The position numbers were made by a program, and so were the translations under genes. From NCBI RefSeq assembly GCF_029227915.1, contig NC_079881.1:19567501-19631500 (forward strand): a DNA stretch of 64,000 nt, in the 5' to 3' direction. Below the pieces are notes generated by a model. That model did not search any database. It was given only the letters and a program-made list of their open reading frames with translations, and was not told the DNA's origin. Shown here piece after piece: positions 47,201 to 59,200 of the stretch. How positions within the stretch are numbered: position 1 is the first letter of the stretch; each line of letters opens with the position of its first letter. Source of the DNA: Hydractinia symbiolongicarpus (lineage: Eukaryota > Cnidaria > Hydrozoa > Anthoathecata > Hydractiniidae).

Positions 47201-50200
47201 TTAGATACAGCATGGGAAGGAATTTTTTCTTTCGTAAGTTTTAAATGGCATGTTGTGCATATAAATTCTTTGCCATCAAAACTTTCTATTCTGAAACGGA
47301 AATGCTCTTCTGAAATAGCAGCATAATCGACATGACGAAACAATTTAATTGACCGCTTATACAAAGAACGATTACATATGACACAAATATAAAATGGTCC
47401 ATTCTCAATGCATTTTTTAAATTGGTTTATTTTTGCATTAGAATCGGGCAAAATATTAACACGCTTACGTTTAGTTGCTTTACCTTCTTGGGCTGTATGT
47501 CGTTTCTTTGCAGTTTTTTTGCGTTTTTTGACCCTGCTCAGTTTTACGATATTTAGTTATGGACTCTTTTTTCCTCGCTTGGCCCTGTTCCGTTTTCTTA
47601 TATTTGCTTATAGACTCTTTTAGTTTAGCTTGGTCCTGTTTCTTCTTTTGATATTTGCCTATTGACTCTCTTTACTTAGCTTGGCCGTGTTCTGTTTTTT
47701 CATATTTGCCTATTGACTCTTTTAGCTTAGCTTGGCGGTGTTCTGTTTTTCTGAAATGATCCCTGTACCGACTTTAAAACAGAGTAGGGCCCATGATTAG
47801 TTTCAACATCACCGGAAAGTAAAAGAATCTGGCAGACATAGGATGAGTTGTGGGGTGTCGTATTTGTTGTGATTCTTAGTTTCGCCATCCACACGCATCA
47901 CATAGACAAAATATATAAACAACATAAAAAAAAAATCAAGTTAAGAAGTACAAATTTATTGAAACTTGCACTTAAAGCTTACCTCCCACTCCCAAATAAG
48001 TTATACCTTCAAAAACTTTTATAAAATACGAGTTAGCCTGTTGATATCTACAAATACACCTTTTGCTGACATCAGCAAAAACCAGTCAATGTACACAAGA
48101 TCTTATCCAAAATTTGTTTACCTATTCCATCTGGATCATGTTCTTTTGACAAGAAATAATATACAGGTTTAAAAATTTTGCTGACATCAGCAAAGTCCCT
48201 CCCCAAAGAACCAAAAATTTTGTATATCCGTTGTCTTTATCGTAAAAATCTGGAAACACTGATCAAGAAAATGTATAAAATTTTTGATAACTTTAATTTA
48301 AGCTATTGGTGTTAAATATATACATGTTATTCACGTCATGACATTCAATTCAAAAATCCACTTAGGCAGGATAACAGAGAAAAACAACCGTCATTTAAAT
48401 TTTGATGACGTCAGCAGAGACATGTCAGAACACAATTTTTTTTAGAAATGTGTATGCCTGTTGCCTTCATCGTATAGATCTTGAAACGCTGATCAAGAAA
48501 ATGTATAGGATCGCGTATTTTTGACAAACGGTTGCAGAGATATTAGGGTTTGAAAGTTTTTTGATGACGTCATCAACCCGTCCATTTGAAACGGATTTGG
48601 GGATCCGGGTTTGGGAAAATTACCCAAATTGATCCTAGGTGGTCCCTAGTTACCCACGCGGTGAAAAATCATTGCAGTCACCACCTCGTTTCCAAGTTAT
48701 TTGACCTCAAAGTTTTAGGTGCACTGTAATGGTTTCATTAATTTAATATAGGATATTGACGTTAAAGTAGTGTTATTTTCGTCGCGCTGTAACGTCAGAA
48801 AATTTGACATATTAGAGATGCATTTTTGGCAACATCAAAGGAAAATGAAGACATCCACTTTGCCTGTCACAGACACACGGACAGACACACTTAGCGTATT
48901 ATTATATAGACTAGTCGATTAGGCCCGTGGAAAAATCCACTTAGGCAGAAAAACAATTGAAAAGTTCTGTCATTTGAATTTTGATGACATCAGCAAATAT
49001 TTCAGTATATTGAATATGCCTTTTACTAAAAAAAATATTCTGAAAGTCATAATTTAACAAAAAAGTTCTTAAAATCTAACACAAAATATCAAATGTCAAA
49101 TCGCATGAAATCCTCCCAACAAAACTTCAGACAAAATATGAAAAACAACGGCGTGCAAGGTGTAAAATCTAGTTAGTAGAAAGTTACAACATTGACAGTC
49201 ACAACCCAGACAGTTACGACAACAATAATAATAATGTCAGAAATAACACATATCTAAAATATGTATACATCTTATTATGTGATTATGTTGAAAACCTTCA
49301 ATATTTTAATCTGAAGTGTCGAAAAGAAAGGCTTGCAACAGTAAGCACAGATCTATGAAATAAGTTCTTTACGCATTTTAAACATTGTCTTTTCCCTAAA
49401 TGCTTATACAACAATACAACCTGAACAATATCAAAAAGCCAAACTTAAACAAACACAAAACACCTAAAAACAAAAAGTTAAACTTTGAAAAATCATTTAT
49501 TCGGTTGCATACCATCCTCTCCCGCAAAAATATGCACAAAATGTAAAAATTAACCGGTTAACAAAACAATTTTTTGTCTAATGATCCGTACTGACTTTAC
49601 CAAACATTTTAACCAGAAATGTCGAAAAAGCAATGAGCAAGGAGTAAATTTCAAATCAACAAAAATCATTATTTTGAAAACATTGTATATATATATGGTC
49701 CTTCCTCACAAAAGTTTACAATAAATGTAGAACACAAAGGTTTATGAGGAGCAAATCAAAATATGAACAAAAATCAGTTCAATTGGCATGTTCTATATTG
49801 TCTTCAGCCATAAAATCTTCCACAAAATTGATATGAAACCCATCAAATTCACCTCAGAAAAAGCAGTCATTTAAGTGCATACAAAAATACAACTTGTAGA
49901 ATACCAAATTATTATTTTTAGTATATATAATTGCATATGGTCCTCCCTCACAACAGTTAAATTTTTGCACTAAATTTGCAACACAAAATACAAATTCTAA
50001 ATAATTCCTATGGTTTTCCTCAAAAGTTTAATCAAAATATAAAAGATGAGAGGTGAACGACAAAATCAAAGTTTGCAGAATTTAATTATTTTGGTATATA
50101 TATGTCTATTGATATATGCCCTTTATAACAATATTTCAATCCAAAATGTGAAAAAGAAAACAGTTTGCAACAAAATCAGTTATTCTGATGATATTGCATA

Positions 50201-53200
50201 CACTTTTTCTCCACAAAAGTGTAAAAAAAGAATGGTTGCAGGAAATACTTCTGATTCAGAAAAAATCAGTATTTGCATCTTGTACTCATTAAATATTACC
50301 CAAAATTTCAAAAAACTGTGATTTGGAACGCATCAAATTCATAAATAGAGAGGGATCAGTCATTTCGGTATGTTGTACAGAGTCCTGCCTGGTAAGAATT
50401 TATACAAAATATAAAAAAAAACACAAGTTTTTTCGGTGTTGTACTCCCTCAAAAAAGTTGAAACTTTTCTTAATTGAGACAAAATGCCATAAACAAAAAC
50501 ATTTTAGTCAGAACATCTAGAACAACAAAAATCACTACACTTAAGGTACCAGAATTACTACATGTTAAATAAAAATCGTTTCGTCATATTGCATGTAACC
50601 GATGTATATAAGTTTAGTTAACTACACAAAATGTGAAAAATACATTATTTGCATACACAAATTGTGAAAAATACATTATTTGCTTAAAAACAGTCCTTAA
50701 ACTCTTCTTAAATATTATGTAATACTTTTTTAAAAGTTGTTGTGGCTTGTTAATTTAAGCTTAAAATGTCAATTAAAATAAGTTACAGTCACATTCTTAG
50801 CAAAGACCACTAAGATTAGCTTACATGTAAAAAGCAACATAAAACTGAAGCTAACATAAGGTAGCTACAGCAGCTAATAGCTGGTCACTTAAATATAAAC
50901 TGGAGACTTAGCTAGGTATAAAGAACATGGCTACATATTTATAAATTCCTAGCTACCTAGCTAGTAGTTGTTGGTGTGGTTGATGCTAGCTAACAAACAT
51001 GTCTCGCATCAATAATATCATCAAAACTTCAAAAAACATAAACAAACCTTACAGAAACCTTTCTATACTTCATTTATATACCATGCTCCTTTTTAAATGC
51101 TCTGGTAAAGATTTATTTTGAAGGCAAGGGAAGACAAATGCTTAAAAAGGACAGCCATCTTTTTTGCAAACACAATTTCCGTTACTTTGTGCTAGAACTT
51201 CATTTAACAAACCACACAAAACTCGCGGCTTTTCACGACAAAGAAGACATATTTTTTTCGGCAACATCAAAGATTTTTTTCGGCAACATCAAAGGAAAAT
51301 GACGATATCAACTTTGCCTGTCACAGACACACAGACACACTTAGCGTATTATTAAAGAGACTAGTCGATAAAGCCCGTGGAAAAATCCACTAAGGCAGGA
51401 TAAAATTGAAAAACAAGCGTCATATGAATTTTGATGACGTCAGCAACCCATCTGTAAAAAAATTAGAACCTTGTTTTTACGTTGCCTCTATTGTGTAGAG
51501 CTTAAAGCGCTGATCAAAATAATGTACAGAATAATATGTTTTCGAGGAACGCCTAAGGAGATATAAGGGTTTAAAAATTTTACTGACGTCATCAAAGTCC
51601 CGTCAAACCCTCCAAAAAATTTTTAAGAAATTTCTAACCCTGTTGCCTTTCTCGTATAGATCTTAAAACGCTGATGAAGAAAATGTATAGGAACATGAAC
51701 TTTTGACAAACGGTTGCAGAGTTATTGGTGTTTGTGGGTTTTGTGATGACGTCATCAACCTGTCCATTCCGAAACGGATTCAAGGAACCAGGTTTGGGAA
51801 ACTTACCGAAATTGGTCCCAGGTGGTCCCTAGTTACCCACGCGGTGAAAAATCATTGACGTCACCACCTCGTTTCCAAGTTTTTTGGCCTCAAAATTCTA
51901 GGTGCATTGCAATGGCTTCATTAATTTAATAAATGATATTGACGTTAAAGTAGTATTATTGACGTTGCGCGATAACGTCAGAAAATTTAACATATTAGAC
52001 ATGCATTTTTCTAGTTACTAGAAAGTTACAACATTGACAGTCACAACCCAGACAGTTACGACAACAATAATAATAATGTCAGAAATAACACATATCTCAA
52101 ATGTGTATTCATCTTATTATGTGATTATGTTGAAAACCTTCAATATTTTAATCTGAAGTGTCGAAAAGAAAGGCTTGCAACAGTAAGCACAGATCTATGA
52201 AATAAGTTCTTTACGCATTTTAAACATTGTCTTTTCCCTAAATGCTTATACAACAATACAACCTGAACAATATCAAAAAGCCAAACTTAAACAAACACAA
52301 AACACCTAAAAACAAAAAGTTAAACTTTGAAAAATCATTTATTCGGTTGCATACCATCCTCTCCCGCAAAAATATGCACAAAATGTAAAAATTAACCGGT
52401 TAACAAAACAATTTTTTGTCTAATGATCCGTACTGACTTTACCAAACATTTTAACCTGAAATGTCGAAAAAGCAATGAGCAAGGAGTAAATTTCAAATCA
52501 ACAAAAATCATTATTTTGAAAACATTGTATATATATATGGTCCTTCCTCACAAAAGTTTACAATAAATGTAGAACACAAAGGTATATGAGGAGCAAATCA
52601 AAATATGAACAAAAATCAGTTCAATTGGCATGTTCTATATTGTCTTCAGCCATAAAATCTTCCACAAAATTGATATAAAACCCATCAAATTCAACTCAGA
52701 AAAAGCAGTCATTTAAGTGCATACAAGAATAGAACTTGTAGAATATCAAATTATTATTTTTAGTATATATAATTGCATATGGTCCTCCCTCACAACAGTT
52801 AAATTTTTGCACTAAATTTGCAACACAAAATACAAATTCTAAATAATTCCTATGGTTTTCCTCAAAAGTTTAATCAAAATATAAAAGATGAGAGGTGAAC
52901 GACAAAATCAAAGTTTGCAGAATTTAATTATTTTGGTATATATATATGTCTATTGATATATGCCCTTTATAACAATATTTCAATCCAAAATGTGAAAAAG
53001 AAAAACAGTTTGCAACAAAATCAGTTATTCTGATGATATTGCATACACTTTTTCTCCACAAAAGTGTAAAAAAAGAATGGTTGTAGGAAATACTTCTGAT
53101 TCAACAAAAATCAGTATTTGCATCTTGTACTCATTAAATATTACCCAAAATTTCAAAAAACTGTGATTTGGAACGCATCAAATTTATAAATAGAGAGGGA

Positions 53201-56200
53201 ACAGTCATTTCGGTATGTTGTACAGAGTCCTGCCCGGTAAGAATTTATACAAAATATAAAAAAAACACAAGTTTTTCGGTGTTGTACTCCCTTAAAAAAG
53301 TTGAAACTTTTCTTAATTGAGACAAAATGCCATAAACAAAAACATTTTAGTCAGAACATCTAGAACAACAAAAATCACTACACTTAAGGTACCAGAATTA
53401 CTACATGTTAAATAAAAATCGTTTCGTCATATTGCATGTAACCGATGTATATAAGTTTAGTTAACTACACAAAATGTGAAAAATACATTATTTGCATACA
53501 CAAATTGTGAAAAATACATTATTTGCTTAAAAACAGTCCTTAAACTCTTCTTAAATATTATGTAATACTTTTTTATCAACTTTGCCTGTTACAGACACAC
53601 AGACACACTCTCCGTATTATTATAAGAGACTAGTCGATAAAGACCCGTGCAGAAATCCACTTAGGCAATAGGACATTGAAAATGTTGGTTTGCTGTCGCC
53701 AGCATTGCAAATCCAAAAAAAAAAAAAAAATATTTGGGAAATTTAGTTTATTCGTTGCCTGTAACGTGTAGAGGTTGAAACGCTGATCAAAATAATATAG
53801 GATCATAACTTTTCTACGAACAACAAAAGACATAAAATGGTTTTAAAATTTTGCTGACGTCAGCAATGGCCCTTAAAAACGCAAAAAAAATTTTTCAGAA
53901 ATTTATATCCCTGTTACCTTCATCATATAGACCTTGAAACGATGATCAAGAAAATGTATAGGATCATATATCTTTGACAAACGGTTGCAGAGATATTAGG
54001 GTTTAAAGATTTTTTGATGACGTCATCAACCCGTCCATTCCAAAACGGATTCCCCGAATCCGTTTTGGAATGGAGGTTTGGGAAACTTACCCAAATTGGT
54101 CCAAGGTGGTCCCTAGTTACCCACGCGGTGAAAAATCATTGACGTCACCAACTCGTTTCCAAGTTATTTAGCCTCAAAGTTTTAGGTGCACTGTAATGGC
54201 TTCATTAATTTAATATAGGATATTGACGTTAAAGTGGTGTTATTGACGTCGCGCCGTTATGTCTGAATATTTACCATATTAGACATGCATTTTTCGGCAA
54301 TATCAAAGGAAAATGAAGACATCCACTTTGCCTGTCACAGAGACACGGAACTGGCGTATTATTATATAGATTAGGTTGTCCTTAAAAACTTACTCGTTTG
54401 CCGTTTTCTAAACAAACTGTAGCTACACAATTTCTTGCAGACTACAAAAAGTTTGAGGCGATACTTTTCAACATTCTGTTTATTTTCCCAGTATTTTACC
54501 AATTCACGATCCAAAGAGTTAAACTGTACTGACTTAAATTATTCATCTCTAAACTTAAGTATAGCTAAAAAAGATGTTGTAAACAAATCTTTTAGCAAAT
54601 AAATAACGAAAAAAAACAACGCTGCAATAACGCACTTAAAATCAGCTGCCATATTTGTTTATAATGATTGCTATTAAATATATGTATTTACGCTGATGTG
54701 TTTCAAGTAAGTAAAGATGGTGCCTCTGCTTGGTGTGACTTTTGTGTAGCGCTCAGCTGTTTAAAGTTTCATGAAAGTCAAAGTAACATGTCAACTGACA
54801 TCATCTTCTGATGACAGCATCAGTCCATAACTAAATATATTATGCTCTAGTAGTCTAGAAATATTAAAGCTTGGTTTCCATCTGATAAGCAGGTACATTA
54901 ATTGGAGAATTTTTTAACACGTAATGAAAACATCTATATAAATATCAATTATTCCGATATTTTAACGTCAGCCAGTGCAACGTTTACATAGCGCATGCCT
55001 CAAAGCTACAAAAATCAGATCCAGCAAATTATAGTAAAGTTAGTCTATTGAGAAGACGAGAGTTGATAGTAAATTTAGTTTTTTTTGATGAAAAGGTAAA
55101 AAAAAAACTGCAATAAAATTAGAGTCGGAAAACGGAAAACGAACAATTAATTTGGTATATTGTAATAAAATGACGTTGCTTATGGGTGCACCTACTTGTA
55201 TAAAAGGGCAGAGCTACAGGGTCACAGCCGTTGCCGTTATTTCTGATTTCACCCACATTGATATAATAGATGGCGGTTGGATTTGCTTAGAAATAGCTTG
55301 TATATCTCTTGCAAATATACCTCAGACAAAAAAATGCTAATGTTATATGAATGCTATTTAGTTGTTTTGAAATGGGAGGTAAGCTTTAAAAAGAGAAGTT
55401 AATAGTTACAGCAAACAGATTCTAGTTCCTTTTCCATCTGAAATCAATAAAGTTAGAAGCTAATTTGCCTATGTTGCACTCCTTTTTTGCCTCTTATATG
55501 CATGCACGAATTCCATAGCTAACTTTGTAAACATTAAAACTCGTCTCTTTATATGTAGCTAGCATACTTAAAATATTGTGTCCTGTTACATGCAAAAAAT
55601 ACTGTATATAGCTAGCTAGCTACAGGAAAACTATAAGTTAAAATATTTATTACCTAAGCTAGTTCAATGACACCTCAATCGAATTTTCTGCAAAGAATAT
55701 TCTGGAACGAGAAGCCAGTAGAAGATACCTAGCTAGCTATAGGAGGGTTTCAACAAGTACAACTTTTCGGTATTCTGGAACGTTTTGTGATAAAGCAATA
55801 CAAAATCAATATCTTTTCTAGCATTAACCAGCAGGAGAACGGTTTCAAACACGGGGTTGAATATTTCTGTTAGCCTGCCAACCACGCGAATAAATGAGAG
55901 TACACAGTATCTGACCACCACTAACCGTGCAGCGTCTAGGCTCTGTGCTGTTACTAGATATATATCTATACCTTACTTGTATTTGGATTGGAGTCGTACT
56001 ATTTTTCACTCAGTTTTAAATTCGCGCGACTTAAATCTATTTTTAACTATCCTTCCATCAGGCGATTTTAAAGATTCCGCCCCGCGTGGCGCTGGCGGAA
56101 ATCAAAAATAGTGCGCAGGCAGTTGATCACTTGATGACAACAAAAACATCACAAAACAAGGAAGAAGACTTACTTTGAATCGACAATAAACGTTCCTCCC

Positions 56201-59200
56201 CCGAGATCTTTTCTCCAATCCAGCGTACAAGCAAATGGTGGACGTGTGATGTTGAGCCTGTTTGAAATATCTACAATGACCATAGCATCGTTCTCCTGTA
56301 TCATAGTAAACCAGAGTGAGTTCCTACTATGGTTGTCGTTATCTACAAGCTAAGAAAATTAAAAAAGCATGTGAGATTTTGCAATGTCATCACACTGCTG
56401 GTACTAAAAAAATCTAAGAATGAATAAATAAATACGCTGCCGTACAAAAAATAGGCGGGTAGTGGTGGGGATAGTGGGGGACGGTGGTGGAGATGGTAGT
56501 GATGGGCGTTTGTGGTTGAAGTAGTGGAGATGGTAGAGATGGGCGTTTGTGGCGGACGGTAGTAGAGATGGTAGTAATGGGTGTTTGTGGTTGACGGTAG
56601 TGGAGATGGTAGTGATGGACGTTTGTGGCAGACGGTAGTTGAGATGGCAGTGATGGACGTTTGTGGCGGACGGTATTAGAGATGTCAGCATGTCGTCATT
56701 CTGATTGTACTAAAGGAAACTAAGACTGCGTTAACTGTTACAGTAAAAATGGTGGACGGGGTGGTAGTGGGGTGGTCGCATTCGTATCGCCGTCCCGGGG
56801 TCAGAAAAGATACAAGATGCCTTGGGGACGAGGTTGGGATGGTCGGTGTGCACTTGTTGTACCAAAAATAACTTACACCAATTGTTGCACTATACTGTGG
56901 ACTTAATATTTCGTGATCTTGTTCAAAACTTTCTGTAATGCTATAATACAATTTAGTGATTGGATGACGGTTCTTCGTTCGTTTCTTTGAAGGTTCGATC
57001 GTATCTGTAAATTCTCTTGTATCTACAAAGTTGACCGATATTGACGCGTTTAATGGCTCATTCAGATCTTCAATTGCGTAGAGCGTTGTCTTATCGTTCC
57101 CTCTTTTATGGAGAATGAAATTTACTTCTACTACATGATAGTATGCTCCGACATTTAGGCCATTGCTTATCTTCGATTGGTGAACGTGGACAGGGATGAC
57201 TAATCAAATAAAACAATACTGATAATAAAATTAAAAAATTTTACCCCGCATACCGTAACACATTTTCTTTGAATCTTTTTCTCAAAAAGCAAGCAGACAA
57301 CCCATTTAGTATTAACACTCAACAAGTTTAATATCGTAATTTACAAATTTTGGTTTCACACCTACCGTAATCTAACTATGCTTTCCAATGTGAAATATGA
57401 CATAAAGATATTTTTGAGATGGTTTTTAAAACATATAAAAATGTTTTGTAAAATAAAACTTCTCTAGCACACGTTATTCCAAGAAGGTTTAAAGAGAGAA
57501 GGAGATACATCTCAGCAAAGTCTATTCAAATTTCTTTTGTTTACGTGCTCCTTTGAACCCATCCGTTGCGCCGCTTTTGCTGTATTTTTACATGCCGAGG
57601 GTGAGACGAGTGTTTTAACGACAAAGCAGAACTTTCAAAAAGCATATTAAAAACTATACCGAACATAAATAAAACACATGGCTCTGTTGAGATATAAGAA
57701 TTAATGCTGGTGACGTTTATTATCCCCACTTGCAAAATAATTCAGCTGGTATTTGGCGCTTATATTGTGTATTATATGGTGTAATTTTATATCTTGTAGA
57801 TGTTTCTGTATGTTCATTCCTAGCACAGCGTCAGTTTAAAGATTGATAAACTTTTAAAACATATTACTGCAGGAGGGGTTGCATATTAGGACATATTTTT
57901 TTCTTCAAAGTTATTGAATTTTTGGTATAGAATCGGTGTTCGGTGACTATTTTTTTTTCACAGAACAAAAGAAAATATTAATCATTCGTTTCTCTAATTA
58001 TGCGTTTTTCGTTAGGTGATGACTTACTTTTATTTCTTCACGTTCTCATTTTCTAATATTGTTTTTTTTTGTCTTGTTACCATAATTTCCCCTATATTCG
58101 GCTGATTTTTACTTATTTTCTGTATATACCACCAAAATGACTGATTTTAAACGATCAAAATACAAAGCAAACGAGTTTTTAGCGCTAGAAAAAATAATTT
58201 ATAATTATGCAGAAATAACAATGAGCAACGGTTACTTTTATAATTTACGCGCGAGATTTCAAAAAAAATTTTTTACAAAACTGAATTTGAAAACAATACT
58301 CCAAATCGGCAACGGATGGTTTCAATAAAAAACTGCTGAGATGTATCTCCTTCTCTTTTTAAAACTCCTTGGTTATACAAAATTTTAAAAAACGGCTATT
58401 CCGCAATATTTTAACTTGCCGTTGAAATAGTGATGTAGCCAGAATCACATTCATTGCAGTATGCTGATGATACAACTTTATATCAGCATTGTAAGGTTAA
58501 AAATATTCCTAAAGCAATGAACTCTGTAATGGACGTTCTGTCCTGCATTCCTGTCCTGCATTTTCTCTCCAGCACTTCCTCCATTTTGTCTTGCATGTCC
58601 TGTCCTCCACTTACTGTCCAATATGCTGTAATTACTTTGTTTATTCCCTTCTTGATAATTTTTCCCTACACCCACGCATACTTGCTTTCCTATCTTGCTT
58701 AATTCATAACAGAATCGGTAATTTTTTTCTTCTCCTTGTTCCACAATGATCTTTCTTGTCAGTTTTCTTCACCTGCAGTCATCACTATATGCAACAGCAT
58801 TAACTTTATTACGCCTCTTTATCCATATCCCGGTTTCTCTCAATATCCCCAAATATAGTGTAGACATTTCTAGTCCCAAAATAGCGTTAGACATTCATGC
58901 CTGAATTGTTTCCAGTGCTCTATTGTTGCTCTTATTCTTCCTCCATTTTTTTCGGTATCTGGATCTTCTTTCACTGCACCTTTTCCATCCTTAATCATGA
59001 CAAACTTGCTTTTTAAAGTTGAACTCCAACTTCTGTCTATTTTCCATTTCTTTAATAAGTTTCTTTTCCACTTAAGTAATAGCTGCCCTTCTTTTCATAC
59101 CACTGATATCATCGATATATGTTAGTGTTTTTGTCATCAGAGTAACTGATGCTTGTGATATAGTTATTTCTATGTTACTTGCGTAGCACGATTGGCGTTT

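Larger units (their letters stand above)
42240..47760 (-). mobile_element. Helentron-type Helitron (Rep, helicase, endonuclease), multiply broken
   Basis: On the minus strand, in order: a Lys/Glu repeat region, a Cys-rich segment, the Rep (HUH-type) domain, a Pif1-like helicase, and a separate apurinic-like endonuclease at the 3' side. A downstream endonuclease is characteristic of Helentron/Helitron2 rather than classical Helitrons. Frame changes occur at roughly 43.4, 44.0, 44.7, 44.9, 45.6-45.8, 46.0, 46.2 and 47.0 kb, so it is inactive. Exact termini were not determined. It sits in intron 5 of the secreted-protein gene, in the same orientation. Confidence 0.88.
47950..54375. repeat. field of duplicated repeat modules
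   Basis: A recurring ~0.5-0.75-kb module starts with AAAATCCACTTAGGCAG, contains TTTTGATGACGTCAGCA and GATGACGTCATCAACC, and ends with CTTTGCCTGTCACAGACACA then GCGTATTATTATATAGACTA. Ends lie near 48912, 51362, 53631 and 54373. Two 1.56-kb near-identical blocks (49169-50731 and 52010-53574) are inserted between modules, so a ~2.84-kb unit is partly tandemly duplicated. No coding region. Possibly non-autonomous Helitron-related DNA, given the adjoining Helentron, but no hallmark end was proven. Confidence 0.75.

Noticed and set aside
48350-54375. CRISPR-like regularly spaced repeats
   Set aside because: Units are 0.5-1.6 kb direct duplications in an animal intron, not short repeats with spacers.
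56404-56691. Pro/Ser/Thr-rich repeat protein on the minus strand
   Set aside because: The reading frame is a minisatellite translation and lies inside an intron bounded by clear splice sites.
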